From: Tsukamurella sp. TY48
GTDB lineage: Bacteria; Actinomycetota; Actinomycetes; Mycobacteriales; Mycobacteriaceae
Direction: 5' to 3'
Length of the DNA stretch: 64,000 nt
Assembly (NCBI RefSeq): GCF_019656655.1
Contig: NZ_BPMV01000001.1
Coordinates: forward strand, 2,790,001-2,854,000
The stretch's first letter is position 1, and each line of letters begins with the position of its first letter. Below are positions 56,399 to 64,000 of this stretch, one piece after another. The notes beneath the pieces were generated by a model. That model was given only the letters and a program-made list of their open reading frames with translations. It was not told the origin of the DNA and ran no database searches. Made by a program: the position numbers and the translations under genes.

Positions 56399-57001
56399 CT
56401 ACTTCGTCTTCACCTCGACGCCGCCCCAGAAGGCGAAGCCGGTCACCCGGATCCGGGGACCGGACCCGTCGCCCACGTAGTGCACCTTGTTCTCGAACGA
56501 GCCCATGATCGCGAGCCCGTCCACGTCCACCATCGCACCCCGCGGCACGATGATCTCCACACCGCCCATCAGGGCGTAGGCGTTGATCGTCACATCCCGC
56601 ACCAGGAACGTGGCCTCGCGCAGGTCCAGCCGCACGCCGCCCCAGAACGCCGACGCGGAGTGCTCGGCGCCCACGGCGATCGGCCCGCGCACGTTCGTGC
56701 CCGACATCACCGCCAGCTTGTGATCGCCCAACCGGGGCAACCCCTCGGGCGGGATCGCCGGGCCCTGATAGGCAGCAACGGCGGGCGCGGCCGGATTCAC
56801 CGAGACCGCGGGCAGATCGAGAACGAGGCGGTCGAGGTCCGCGAAGGTGCGGGCCTCGACCGCCTGCTGGGATCGTTCCTCGTACTCGGGAAAGGTGATC
56901 TGCCCCTGCCCCAGTGCGTCGGACAGCATGCTGACCACACGGTTGCGATCCTGATCGGACGCCCGAAGGGCGTCGCGCCTCGGCTCGAGTTCGTCGGACA
57001 T
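56399..57001 (-). CDS. DUF1707 protein with LiaF-like C-terminal domain (Rv0966c-like)
   Basis: A 200-residue protein. An N-terminal DUF1707 domain (LRASDQDRNRVVSMLSDAL...ITFPEYEERSQQAVEARTFADLDRLVLDLP) is followed by a linker and a C-terminal beta-helix-like repeat region with three 'AxxGGVxxxxP' turns (ASAFWGGVRLDLR, AYALMGGVEIIVP, GFAFWGGVEVKT) as in LiaF-type envelope-stress proteins. No membrane segment is seen, so it may act at the inner membrane surface. It probably works in envelope-stress sensing, by analogy with LiaF. Confidence 0.85.
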   Translation of the reverse strand: MSDELEPRRDALRASDQDRNRVVSMLSDALGQGQITFPEYEERSQQAVEARTFADLDRLVLDLPAVSVNPAAPAVAAYQGPAIPPEGLPRLGDHKLAVMSGTNVRGPIAVGAEHSASAFWGGVRLDLREATFLVRDVTINAYALMGGVEIIVPRGAMVDVDGLAIMGSFENKVHYVGDGSGPRIRVTGFAFWGGVEVKTK

Positions 57002-57042
57002 GCCCCAACTGTAGGGGAGAACCGGCGCTCAGCCGGACCGGT

Positions 57043-58107
57043 TCACAGGAGGCGGCCGACCACCGGGATGCGCTGCAGGAGGCTCTTCTGCTTGCCCTTG
57101 TCCTTCGAATCCTTGGCCTTGCCCTCGGCCTTCGCGGCCGGCTTCGCCGACTCCTTCGCGGTGGACTTCCCGCTCGTGGCGGCGGGCTTCGCAGCCGGCT
57201 TGGTGTCCTTCTTCGGGGTCACCGAGGCGGGCGCCTTGCCCTGCGCGGCGGCCTCCTTCTGCGCGGCGATCGGGGTGATCTTCGCCTCCGAGGCCTTCAC
57301 CGGCGTCTTCGCGGCGGCCTTCTTCGCGGGCGCCTTCGCCGGAGCCTTCTTGGCGGCGTTGGACGCGGCGGCCTTGGAAGCGGCAGCCTTGGACGCGACG
57401 GCCGACTTCGCGGCGGCAGCCTTCTTGGCCGGGGCCTTCTTCGCGGCGGCGGCCTTGGAGGCGGCGGCGGACTTCACCGCGGTCTTCTTCGCGGCGACCT
57501 TCTTGGCCGGCGCCTTCACGGCCTTCTTCGCGGCGGTCCGCTTGGCGGCGGTCCGCTCGGTGACCTTCTCGCCGGCCTTCTCGACCGTCTTCTCCGCGAC
57601 CTTGCCGGCCACCTTGCTCGCGGCCTTGGCCGTGGTGTCGATGACGGCCTGCTCGGCGCCCTTGGTGGCCTTGGTGACCTTCGCACCCAGGCCGCCGAGG
57701 CCGATCAGGGCCCAGTCGTCCTCCCAGCCGGCGACCGCATCGGCGGTCACGGCCAGCGTGGTGGCGGCGGTCAGCGGCTTGCCCGGGTTCTTGCTCTCCC
57801 AGGTGGTGGCCAGCTTCTGCACGTGCGCGGCGTAATCCTCGGCCGAGACGAGAGCGATCGGCGCACCGTCGGACAGGTCCACCAGGGCCCACGCGGTGAC
57901 CGGCGCCTTCGCGACGGTGGCCTCGGTCTTGCGGGCCTGCCAGGCATCGCCATCGGTGCCCTTGACCCGGAGGGTGGTGACGACGTCGCCCGCGATCACG
58001 GTGACGTGCGTGATGATGCCCTTCGTCGTGACCTCTGCCTTGCCCCCACGGGACTCGACGGCAGAGACGAACACGTCGACGGCGCGCGCTGCGGCGGTCT
58101 TAGCCAT
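57043..58107 (-). CDS. Lys/Ala-rich histone-H1-like tailed protein
   Basis: A 354-residue protein from ATG 58107, with AGGAGAACTC upstream. Residues 1-125 form a compact alpha/beta domain whose WALVDLSDGAPIALVSAEDY segment recalls uncharacterised restriction-endonuclease-like domains, though I see no clear PD-(D/E)XK triad. Residues about 155-340 are Lys/Ala-rich with many KKA, PAKK and KAA units, similar to histone H1 and mycobacterial HupB tails. It ends with a hydrophobic LLQRIPVVGRLL helix. A DNA-binding or nucleoid-associated role is likely from the tail; the N-terminal domain is unassigned. It is monocistronic. Confidence 0.7.
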   Translation of the reverse strand: MAKTAAARAVDVFVSAVESRGGKAEVTTKGIITHVTVIAGDVVTTLRVKGTDGDAWQARKTEATVAKAPVTAWALVDLSDGAPIALVSAEDYAAHVQKLATTWESKNPGKPLTAATTLAVTADAVAGWEDDWALIGLGGLGAKVTKATKGAEQAVIDTTAKAASKVAGKVAEKTVEKAGEKVTERTAAKRTAAKKAVKAPAKKVAAKKTAVKSAAASKAAAAKKAPAKKAAAAKSAVASKAAASKAAASNAAKKAPAKAPAKKAAAKTPVKASEAKITPIAAQKEAAAQGKAPASVTPKKDTKPAAKPAATSGKSTAKESAKPAAKAEGKAKDSKDKGKQKSLLQRIPVVGRLL

Positions 58108-58242
58108 GAGTTCTCCTGCGAATGTGCACGCGGCGTAGCGGAATGCGCCGCTGGTGGCCTCATTAACCCATGAGTAGCTTCGCGAACCCAAGTGGAAACC
58201 AGCGTCACAGCCCTAATGTGACGGGGTCGTCCGTCACATTCC

Positions 58243-59181
58243 TCAGGTGAGAAGAACCGCGATCAGCATGATCGCCGGTATCGAGAGGGCCGTCGTGATA
58301 AGTCCGGTATCGCGGGCGAGGATCACGCCGCGGTTGTACCGCAGCCCGTAGACCAGCACGTTCTGCGCGGTCGGGAGCGCGGCGGTCACGGTCTGCGCGA
58401 ACAGGGCATGACCGCTCTGGCCGAAGGCGTACCGCGCCATCGCCCACGCCAGCACCGGCATTGCGATCATCTTGAGCGCGGACGCCAGCGCGATGTCGCG
58501 GCGTGGAGCCTGCCCCTTCTGCATCACCGTGACCCCGCCCAGGGAGAGCCCGAAGACGATCAGCGCCATCGGAACCGAGGCGTCGCCGAGCAGCTTCACC
58601 GGGCTCATCAACCACTCCGGCGGATGCCACCGGGTGAGCGAGATGACCAGGCCGATCAGGGCGCCCGCGACGATCGGGTTCAGGAGGGGAGTGGCCACCG
58701 TCCGCCACAGCGGCTGCCGCGTCCCGCGGCGCTCCGACAGGTCGAGCATGGTGAGCGCGATCGTCGAGAAGATGAGGATCTGGAACAGCAGCAGCGGCGC
58801 CACGTAGGAGGTGTCCTTGAGGACGAAGACCGCGATCGGGATGCCCAGGTTCGAGGAGTTCACGTAGCTCGACGCGAGTGCGCCGATGGTGGCATCGCCC
58901 ATGGTCCGGCGCCAGAAGACGCGCACGATCACGTAGTAGACCGTCGCGATGGCCAGGGCCGATGCCGCGCTCACCGCGAGCCGCGAGCTGAACAGCACCG
59001 AGACATCAGTGGTGGCCAGCGCGTGCAGCAGCAGGGCCGGAGTGAGCAGGTAGAACACCAGCAGCGAGAGCTGCCGCTCGGGTTGTTCGCCGAGCACTCC
59101 GAGCCGGCCGACGATCCAACCCGCCGCGATGATGATCGCGATCACGGCGAAGCCGGCCAGCACGGAGGTCACGACGATCAA
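58243..59181 (-). CDS. AEC (auxin efflux carrier) family transporter
   Basis: A 312-residue protein with ten predicted helices in two inverted halves. The conserved Asn/Pro region SSYVNSSNLGIPIAVFVLKD (first unpaired helix) and PTAQNVLVYGLRYNRGV (second) are typical of AEC/BART transporters. Bacterial members export or import dicarboxylates or amino acids; the substrate cannot be predicted. A 73-bp palindromic element lies 10 nt upstream of its start, separating it from the ribosomal protein genes on the same strand. Confidence 0.87.
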   Translation of the reverse strand: MIVVTSVLAGFAVIAIIIAAGWIVGRLGVLGEQPERQLSLLVFYLLTPALLLHALATTDVSVLFSSRLAVSAASALAIATVYYVIVRVFWRRTMGDATIGALASSYVNSSNLGIPIAVFVLKDTSYVAPLLLFQILIFSTIALTMLDLSERRGTRQPLWRTVATPLLNPIVAGALIGLVISLTRWHPPEWLMSPVKLLGDASVPMALIVFGLSLGGVTVMQKGQAPRRDIALASALKMIAMPVLAWAMARYAFGQSGHALFAQTVTAALPTAQNVLVYGLRYNRGVILARDTGLITTALSIPAIMLIAVLLT

Positions 59182-59191
59182 GGCTAGCGCC

Positions 59192-59264
59192 TCGCGAAAC
59201 CGCTCTCCTGCGGGCCGATGCGGCCACTATGTCCACGAGTGGTCTGTGGAGAGCAGTTTCGCGA
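59192..59264. repeat. 73-bp palindromic element, copy B
   Basis: The same length as copy A at 21851-21923, with identical outer TCGCGAAAC/GTTTCGCGA ends. Its arms match for about 16 of 17 outer bases and then diverge, and the centre reads GCGGCCACTATGTCCACG. The framework of the centre is that of copy A, but CATAGTG is replaced by its reverse complement CACTATG. It lies 3 nt past the rpsR2 stop and may also act as a terminator. Confidence 0.78.
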
Positions 59265-59267
59265 CGG

Positions 59268-59498
59268 TCAGCGGCGCGTGGCGTAGGGGAGCAGGGCCAT
59301 CTCCCGGGCGTTCTTCACCGCCAGCGCCAGCCGGCGCTGGTCCTGCGGGGAGAGCCGGGTGACGCCACGGCTGCGCAGCTTGCCCTTCTCGTTGAGGAAG
59401 GTGCGCAGGTACTGCACGTTCTTGTAGTCCAGTGCTCCCTCGGGGACCTTGACCAGCCCCTTCCGGCCGGCGGTGACGCGGGTCGTGGTGCGCTTCAT
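59268..59498 (-). CDS. rpsR2: Zinc-independent 30S ribosomal protein S18 paralog
   Basis: A 76-residue S18 lacking the CxxC zinc ligands (C-minus form); [30 protein letters not shown] is diagnostic. Last gene of the alternative ribosomal protein operon. In mycobacteria such paralogs replace zinc-containing ones during zinc starvation under Zur control. Confidence 0.95.
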   Translation of the reverse strand: MKRTTTRVTAGRKGLVKVPEGALDYKNVQYLRTFLNEKGKLRSRGVTRLSPQDQRRLALAVKNAREMALLPYATRR

Positions 59499-59502
59499 CG
59501 GC

Positions 59503-59808
59503 TCACCAGCTCGACTTGCGGACGCCGGGCAGCTGACCGTCGTGCGCCATCTGCCGCACCCGCACCCGGGACAGGCCGAACTTGCGCAGATGCCCGCGCG
59601 GGCGGCCGTCGGCGGCATCGCGGTTGCGCACGCGCGTGGCCGAACTGTCGCGCGGGAGCTTGGCCAGCGCGGAGACCGCCGCGGCCCGGGCGTCGGGATC
59701 GGTGGACGGATGCGCGATCACGCGCTTGAGCTCGGCCCGCCGCTGCGCGTACCGCGCGACGAGCTCCTTGCGCCGTTCGTTCTTCGCGATCTTCGCCGTG
59801 GTGGCCAT
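59503..59808 (-). CDS. rpsN2: Zinc-independent 30S ribosomal protein S14 paralog
   Basis: A 101-residue long-form S14 without the CxxC...CxxC zinc ribbon; the C-terminal [21 protein letters not shown] motif is canonical. It follows rpmG with a 1-nt stop/start overlap and precedes rpsR2 by 4 nt. Confidence 0.96.
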   Translation of the reverse strand: MATTAKIAKNERRKELVARYAQRRAELKRVIAHPSTDPDARAAAVSALAKLPRDSSATRVRNRDAADGRPRGHLRKFGLSRVRVRQMAHDGQLPGVRKSSW

Positions 59809-59972
59809 CAGCGCTCCTCGCGGAAGTCGACGTGGGTACGGGCGATCGGGTCGTACTTGCGCAGCACCATCCGGTCGGGATCGTTGCGGCGGTTCTTGCG
59901 GGTCACGTAGGTGTACCCGGTGCCGGCGGTGGACTTGAGTTTGATGATCGGTCGGATCTCGTTGCGGGCCAT
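59808..59972 (-). CDS. rpmG: Zinc-independent 50S ribosomal protein L33 paralog
   Basis: A 54-residue L33, [20 protein letters not shown] at the start and DFREER at the end, with no cysteines. It shares one base with rpmB upstream and one with rpsN2 downstream, so the set is fully coupled. Confidence 0.95.
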   Translation of the reverse strand: MARNEIRPIIKLKSTAGTGYTYVTRKNRRNDPDRMVLRKYDPIARTHVDFREER

Positions 59973-60208
59973 TACAGCTTCTCCCCTCGGCGTTGGATGT
60001 CGGCGACCACGGCGTCGATGCCGCGGCGGTCGATGGTCTTGATGCCCTTCGCGGACACCCGGAGCGTGACCGTGCGCCCGAGCGACGGCACGTAGTAGCG
60101 GCGGCGCTGGATGTTCGGGTCCCAGCGGCGGTTCGTGCGCACGTGACTGTGCGAGACCCGCTTGCCGAAGCCGGGTGCGCGACCCGTGACCTGGCAGTGT
60201 GCGGACAT
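59972..60208 (-). CDS. rpmB2: Zinc-independent 50S ribosomal protein L28 paralog
   Basis: A 78-residue L28 ([42 protein letters not shown]) with only one cysteine, so no zinc ribbon. First gene of the minus-strand alternative ribosomal protein operon; AAGGAGAATC precedes the ATG. A Zur-type palindrome lies 47 nt upstream. Confidence 0.95.
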   Translation of the reverse strand: MSAHCQVTGRAPGFGKRVSHSHVRTNRRWDPNIQRRRYYVPSLGRTVTLRVSAKGIKTIDRRGIDAVVADIQRRGEKL

Positions 60209-60254
60209 GATTCTCCTTCTTGCGAATGGTTGTCGATAAGGTAACGTACTAGAA

Positions 60255-61472
60255 ATGGGAATCATTTCCAATAGAACTCCGGTCCTGCTCCTGACCGGCT
60301 TCGGCGGACAGGAGCGCGCGCTCGAACTCGCCGAACCCGGCACCGTCGTGGTGCACCACGACCTGTCCGGCCTGCGCCAGGGGATGGTCGTGCGCACCGA
60401 GAGCACCGTCCGGCCCGACGGGGTCGCCGAGGAGCGGGTCGCGCTCCTGGAACTCGCGCACGGCTGCGTCTCCTGCACGCTCCGCGAAGACCTGCTGCCG
60501 CTGCTGCGGGCGCTGCACCGTCGATCCGGCGTGCGCCGCATCGTGATCCGCCTCGACCCCACGCTCGAGGCCGAGGCGCTGATCGACGCGATCGAGCACG
60601 TGATCGTCGACATGGTGGGCGAGATCCCCGGACCCGCCGCCCGCGATGTCGAGGTGACCGGCGTGATCGGCTTCGTCGACGGCGCCACCTGGCTCGACGA
60701 CGCCCTCGGCGAGGAGGATCTGGAGGAGCGCTTCGCCGTGGTCGACGGTGACGAGCGCACCGTCGCGCAGCTCGCCGTCGGGCACGCCGCCCACGCCGAC
60801 CTGCTGGTGGTGACCGGCGACAGCCCCGACCCGGCCCGCCTGCGCGCGGTGCTCCGGCGGCTCGCGCCGGGCGCGCCGATCGCCCGCGAGCGGGTCCCGC
60901 TGGACCGCCTCGTGGACCGCCTGCCCGCGCGGCGCCCCGTCCCCGGACCGTTCGACCCGCTGCTGCTCGGCTGCCCGCCGCTCGAACCCGACGGGGACGT
61001 GCGCATCGTCGAATTCGTCGCGCGCCGGCCGATGCACCCGGGCCGGTTCCACGAGGCCATCGACGCGCTGCTCGACGGGGTGGTCCAGGCCCGCGGCCGG
61101 ATCTGGCTCGCCACCCGGGATCACGACGCGCTGTGGCTGGAGTCCGCGGGCTCCGGACTGCGCGTGGGCCCCGCCGGACGGTGGCTCGCCGCCGGGGGAG
61201 CGGGATCCCCCGAGCGCTGGGCGATGGCCTCCGCCGCCTGGGACCCGGAGTTCGGCGACCGCGCGACCAACCTCGTCGCCCTGCTCGCCGGCGCCGAACC
61301 CGACCGCGTCCTGGAGATGCTGCGCTGGGCGGAGCTCACCGAACGCGAACTCGCCGCCGGACCGTCGGCCTGGGCCGGCTGGCCCGATCCGTTCGGCGAC
61401 CTGCACGAGGACCCGTGTGAAGACCTCGCCCCGGGCGTCCGCCCGGAGGCTGATCAGGAGGAGATGAAATGA
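60255..61472 (+). CDS. Mrf-like CobW-family protein of the zinc-starvation ribosome locus
   Basis: A 405-residue CobW/COG0523-family protein. In the expected P-loop position it reads [16 protein letters not shown] (residues 8-23), lacking the GKT of true GTPases, and the CxCC-type motif is GCVSC. Mycobacterial homologs with this context recruit the hibernation factor MPY to zinc-free ribosomes (called Mrf); that function fits here. The ATG overlaps the Zur-type operator and has no Shine-Dalgarno, so the transcript is probably leaderless. It is followed by rpmE2, whose start overlaps its stop by 4 bp. Confidence 0.85.
   Translation: MGIISNRTPVLLLTGFGGQERALELAEPGTVVVHHDLSGLRQGMVVRTESTVRPDGVAEERVALLELAHGCVSCTLREDLLPLLRALHRRSGVRRIVIRLDPTLEAEALIDAIEHVIVDMVGEIPGPAARDVEVTGVIGFVDGATWLDDALGEEDLEERFAVVDGDERTVAQLAVGHAAHADLLVVTGDSPDPARLRAVLRRLAPGAPIARERVPLDRLVDRLPARRPVPGPFDPLLLGCPPLEPDGDVRIVEFVARRPMHPGRFHEAIDALLDGVVQARGRIWLATRDHDALWLESAGSGLRVGPAGRWLAAGGAGSPERWAMASAAWDPEFGDRATNLVALLAGAEPDRVLEMLRWAELTERELAAGPSAWAGWPDPFGDLHEDPCEDLAPGVRPEADQEEMK
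60256..60270. promoter_or_regulatory. Zur-type operator between rpmB2 and the Mrf-like gene
   Basis: TGGGAATCATTTCCA is a 15-bp near-perfect palindrome (one imperfect pair plus the central base) matching the actinobacterial Zur consensus TGAAAATCATTTTCA at 12 of 15 positions. It overlaps the ATG of the Mrf-like gene (60255-60257). It is placed to repress both divergent arms when zinc is sufficient. Confidence 0.7.
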
Positions 61473-61732
61473 AGCAGGGAATCCACCCCGAATACCGCCC
61501 GGTCGCCTTCCGCGACGCCTCGACCGGGAAGGTCTTCCTCACCCGCAGTACCGCGACCTCGGACCGCACCGTCGAGGTCGACGGGGTCACCTATCCTCTG
61601 ATCGTGGTGGACGTGACCGCCGATTCGCACCCCATGTGGACCGGCACCCAGCGGGTGGTCGACACCGCCGGCCGGGTGCAGAAGTTCCAGGAGAAGTACG
61701 CACGTTTTGGCGGGCGGGCCGCTGCACGGTAG
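61469..61732 (+). CDS. rpmE2: Zinc-independent 50S ribosomal protein L31 (type B)
   Basis: An 87-residue type B L31 ([41 protein letters not shown]) without the cysteine ligands. It overlaps the Mrf-like gene by 4 bp, so it belongs to the same Zur-type regulated transcript. The start of an independent rpmF promoter lies near its end. Confidence 0.96.
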   Translation: MKQGIHPEYRPVAFRDASTGKVFLTRSTATSDRTVEVDGVTYPLIVVDVTADSHPMWTGTQRVVDTAGRVQKFQEKYARFGGRAAAR

Positions 61733-61746
61733 ACTTCAGTGCTTGT

Positions 61747-61793
61747 GACGTTGGAAGCTCGCTGAGAGCTCGCGTCGGAGAAGCTCTAACGTC
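61747..61793. promoter_or_regulatory. Inverted repeat in the rpmF 5' region
   Basis: GACGTT (61747-61752) and AACGTC (61788-61793) could close a stem that encloses two GAAGCTC copies and GAGCTCGCGTC. A TAGACT -10-like element at 61731-61736 would place the start just upstream. It may be an rpmF leader structure; pairing is not checked. Confidence 0.4.
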
Positions 61794-61812
61794 AAGACCG
61801 ATAGGAAGAATC

Positions 61813-61986
61813 ATGGCTGTACCGAAGCGTCGTATGTCGCGGGCGAACACGCATGCCCGTCGCTCGCAGTGGAAGGCGAACAACCCCGAGCTGCAGGCCG
61901 TGCAGGTCGGCGGTCGCACCCACCTGGTGCCGCGCCGCCTCGTGCGCGCCGCCAAGCTGGGCCTGGTCGATCTCGACCGCCGCTAA
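61813..61986 (+). CDS. rpmF: 50S ribosomal protein L32
   Basis: A 57-residue L32 ([20 protein letters not shown]) without zinc-ligand cysteines, matching the M. tuberculosis RpmF encoded at Rv0979A. It is part of the syntenic block and lies just before mprAB, next to the zinc-free ribosomal protein set, but with its own promoter region. Confidence 0.96.
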   Translation: MAVPKRRMSRANTHARRSQWKANNPELQAVQVGGRTHLVPRRLVRAAKLGLVDLDRR

Positions 61987-61999
61987 GCAGAACTGACCG

Positions 62000-62036
62000 C
62001 GAGAGCGGGTCGGCCCTCGAGGCCGGCCCGCTCTCG
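62000..62036. terminator. Terminator after rpmF
   Basis: 16-bp arms (62000-62015 and 62021-62036) with one G-U wobble and a 5-nt loop, 14 nt after the rpmF stop. Confidence 0.82.
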
Positions 62037-62070
62037 AGGTCTATCCGGGTCCATTCCCTAGGGGTCTGAC

Positions 62071-62739
62071 GTGTTGCTCGCCGTGTTGAACTACGCGGGG
62101 ATCGCGGTCTTCGCCGCGTCCGGCGCGCTGATCGGCGTGCGCAAGCGCCTGGACCTGTTCGGCGTGTGGACGGTGGCCGCGCTCACCGGCGTCGGCGGCG
62201 GTGTGGCCCGCGACGTGCTGCTCGGCATCCACCCGCCCGCCTCCTTCCAGGGCTGGCAGAACCTCACGGTCGCCACGGTGGCGGCGGCCTTCGTCTTCGT
62301 ATTCCACCCGCAGTTCGGGCGGCTGAAGAACTCCGTGCTCGTGCTCGACGCGATCGGCATGGGCGTCTTCGCCGCCACCGGCGCGCTCACCGCGCTGCAC
62401 AACGACGCCAGCCCCTTCGCCGCCGCCCTCATCGGCATCACCACGGCCCTCGGCGGCGGTGTGCTGCGCGACATACTCGTCAACGAGGTGCCGCTGCTCA
62501 TCCAGGAGCGCGACCTCTACGCCATCCCGGCCCTCGCCGGTGCCTTCGCCACCGTGCTCGCCTCCCACTGGGGCGCCACCGACGCCCGCTCCCTGGTCGT
62601 GGGCAGCGTCCTGGCCTCGGGCTTCCGGCTGCTCGCGCTGTGGCAGGGCTGGCGGGTACCGGTCGCCCCGGAGGACGTGGCCGGACGATTCGCGCGCAGT
62701 TGCCGGCGCGGTCTGCGGCTCGGCCGGCGGGACGACTGA
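62071..62739 (+). CDS. TRIC/UPF0126 family membrane channel-like protein
   Basis: A 222-residue protein from GTG 62071. Two homologous halves of three helices each carry the repeat signature GVGGGVARDVLLG and LGGGVLRDILVNE, the hallmark of the prokaryotic TRIC (YadS/YicG) family. Structural work on relatives shows trimeric cation channels; a glycine-transport annotation also circulates. The C-terminal 30 residues are Arg-rich and cytoplasmic. It lies between rpmF and mprA. Confidence 0.88.
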   Translation: MLLAVLNYAGIAVFAASGALIGVRKRLDLFGVWTVAALTGVGGGVARDVLLGIHPPASFQGWQNLTVATVAAAFVFVFHPQFGRLKNSVLVLDAIGMGVFAATGALTALHNDASPFAAALIGITTALGGGVLRDILVNEVPLLIQERDLYAIPALAGAFATVLASHWGATDARSLVVGSVLASGFRLLALWQGWRVPVAPEDVAGRFARSCRRGLRLGRRDD

Positions 62740-62808
62740 GCCCGTTTCGCTCTCAGCGCAAGCACCCCCTAAGGGAATTCACACCCGGATTGGGTAAGAC
62801 TGGTGGTT

Positions 62809-63495
62809 ATGCGGATTCTGGTGGTCGACGATGACCGTGCGGTGCGCGAGTCGCTGCGGCGCTCGCTGACCTTCAACGGATACCAGGTGGACACCGCCGT
62901 CGACGGGCAGGACGCGTTGGATCACATCGCGAGCAACCGGCCGGACGCGCTGGTGCTCGACCTGAACATGCCCCGCCTCGACGGCCTCGAGGTGTGCCGG
63001 CGGCTGCGCAGCGCGGGCGACGATCTGCCGATCCTCGTGCTCACCGCGCGCGACGGTGTGAGCGACCGGGTCAGCGGCCTCGACGCGGGAGCGGACGACT
63101 ACCTGCCCAAGCCCTTCGCGCTGGAGGAGCTCCTGGCCCGGATGCGTGCGCTGCTCCGCCGCGCCGTGCCCGATACCGGCTCCGACAACGAGGTGCTGCG
63201 CTTCGAGGACCTCACGCTGGACCCCGCCACCCGCGAGGTGAGCCGCGGCGACCGGTCGATCAGCCTCACCCGCACCGAGTTCAGCCTGCTCGAGATGCTC
63301 ATGAGCAACCCGCGCCGGGTGCTCACCCGCAGCCGCATCCTCGAGGAGGTGTGGGGTTACGACTTCCCCACCTCGGGCAACGCGCTGGAGGTGTACGTGG
63401 GGTACCTGCGCCGCAAGACCGAGGCCGACGGTGAGCCGCGCCTGATCCACACCGTCCGGGGCGTCGGCTACGTCCTGCGCGAGACCCCGCCGTGA
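62809..63495 (+). CDS. mprA: Response regulator MprA
   Basis: A 228-residue OmpR/PhoB-type regulator. Phospho-acceptor Asp 51 is in VLDLNMP, the acidic pocket is DDD at residues 7-9, and the conserved Lys is in [14 protein letters not shown]. The winged helix occupies the C-terminal 95 residues ([36 protein letters not shown] split). Sequence and position after rpmF match the mycobacterial persistence regulator MprA, controlling envelope and sigE stress genes. ATG 62809 is listed; GTG 62803 is 6 nt upstream. Confidence 0.92.
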   Translation: MRILVVDDDRAVRESLRRSLTFNGYQVDTAVDGQDALDHIASNRPDALVLDLNMPRLDGLEVCRRLRSAGDDLPILVLTARDGVSDRVSGLDAGADDYLPKPFALEELLARMRALLRRAVPDTGSDNEVLRFEDLTLDPATREVSRGDRSISLTRTEFSLLEMLMSNPRRVLTRSRILEEVWGYDFPTSGNALEVYVGYLRRKTEADGEPRLIHTVRGVGYVLRETPP

Positions 63496-63520
63496 CGGCG
63501 GGACGTCCGGGGGAGTGACC

Positions 63521-64000
63521 GTGCCCCGGCAACAACGCACGGACCCGCGCGAGCGGCGGCCCATGCGTGATCCCAACCCGGTCACGCGCAATGTCAGCTT
63601 CCGCTGGCGGGTGACCCTGCTGGCCGCCGCGGTGGTGGGCGTCGCCGTGGCCGTCATGGCCGCCTCGGCCTTCTTCGTGGTGAAGCGGGCCATGTACGCC
63701 GACGTCGACGACCGGCTGCATCAGCAGATGGACTCGGTGGCGCCTGCGATGAGTACGCCCGTCACCCAGTTCACCACCGTGATGATGATGCTCATGTTCC
63801 GCCCGGACATGTCGGTGAACCGGACCATGGTGGTCTACCCCGACGGCACGCCGTACCACTCGGGTGCGGTGCCGGTGGGCGATGCCGAGCAGAAGGTGAT
63901 CGAGGGACGCGCCTCGGAATCGCTGCGCTCCGTGGGCGACGACCGGGTGATGGCGCGCCGCCTCGACAACGGCGTCACCATCCTGCTGGCCGAGGACCTG
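63521..64000 (+). CDS. mprB: Sensor histidine kinase MprB, 5' part only
   Basis: A frame open to the end of the window (160 codons visible) starting at GTG 63521, with GGGGGAG upstream. It has an Arg-rich cytoplasmic N-terminus, a transmembrane helix (FRWRVTLLAAAVVGVAVAVMAASAFF, residues about 29-52) and an extracytoplasmic sensor domain (DVDDRLHQQMDSVA onward). The second helix, HAMP and kinase domains lie past base 64000. It is the expected partner of MprA. GTG 63515 is an in-frame alternative. Confidence 0.85.
   Translation, partial: MPRQQRTDPRERRPMRDPNPVTRNVSFRWRVTLLAAAVVGVAVAVMAASAFFVVKRAMYADVDDRLHQQMDSVAPAMSTPVTQFTTVMMMLMFRPDMSVNRTMVVYPDGTPYHSGAVPVGDAEQKVIEGRASESLRSVGDDRVMARRLDNGVTILLAEDL

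Overview
The window is high-GC actinobacterial DNA, densely coded on both strands, with frequent GTG starts and many 1-4 bp stop/start overlaps. Gene content points to a mycolic-acid bacterium of the Mycobacteriales, outside Mycobacterium itself. Supporting genes are a Stf0-type trehalose sulfotransferase, an LppX/LprAFG-type lipoprotein, a PerM (Rv0955)-like membrane protein, an MprAB-type two-component system and a mycobacterial-style zinc-free ribosomal protein locus. Tsukamurella or a close relative is my guess, from overall character only. No rRNA, tRNA, CRISPR array, IS element or phage module was seen.

The backbone follows the gene order I recall for the M. tuberculosis Rv0946c-Rv0982 block: pgi, aroQ-type chorismate mutase, uvrD1/pcrA, an M23 peptidase, sucCD, a Gln/Gly/Tyr-rich membrane protein, perM-like, purN, purH, a MoxR/chelatase ATPase, a VWA protein, a DUF1707 protein, rpmF and mprAB. 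Extra modules sit between these anchors. Bases 1-8347 hold the end of an efeOB heme/iron system, a DoxX protein, the divergent yczR-yczE pair with a palindromic operator, an SDR, a DUF222/HNH protein and a secreted serine hydrolase. Bases 10069-17554 hold an aldehyde dehydrogenase, then a sulfur module: stf0, cysD, cysNC and a formylglycine-generating enzyme in one overlapping operon, facing a CxPxR sulfatase. Bases 17980-21789 hold a polytopic membrane protein and a secreted ETPK-repeat protein.

Bases 25647-29722 hold an MgtC protein, a tandem permease and an ABC ATPase in one operon, with no substrate-binding protein and a candidate leader peptide upstream. Bases 30011-40287 hold a TetR regulator and a seven-gene branched-chain acyl-CoA operon: biotin-dependent carboxylase, acyl-CoA dehydrogenase, MaoC hydratase, CitE-type lyase, acyl-CoA ligase and acetoacetyl-CoA synthetase. 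Together they could take leucine-derived isovaleryl-CoA to acetyl-CoA and re-activate the acetoacetate released.

Bases 40341-46181 add small secreted and lipid-binding proteins, sucCD, and an MFS/LysR divergent pair. Bases 51182-52908 carry an ArsR/SRPBCC pair and an SCO6745-type protein. Bases 57043-61732 carry a histone-like Lys/Ala-tailed protein, an AEC transporter and the zinc-independent ribosomal protein set (S18, S14, L33, L28, divergent Mrf-like GTPase homolog, L31), with a near-perfect Zur-type palindrome between the two arms.

The least explained structure is a pair of 73-bp palindromic elements about 37 kb apart (21851-21923 and 59192-59264). They share ends and central framework, but a 7-bp core is inverted in one relative to the other.
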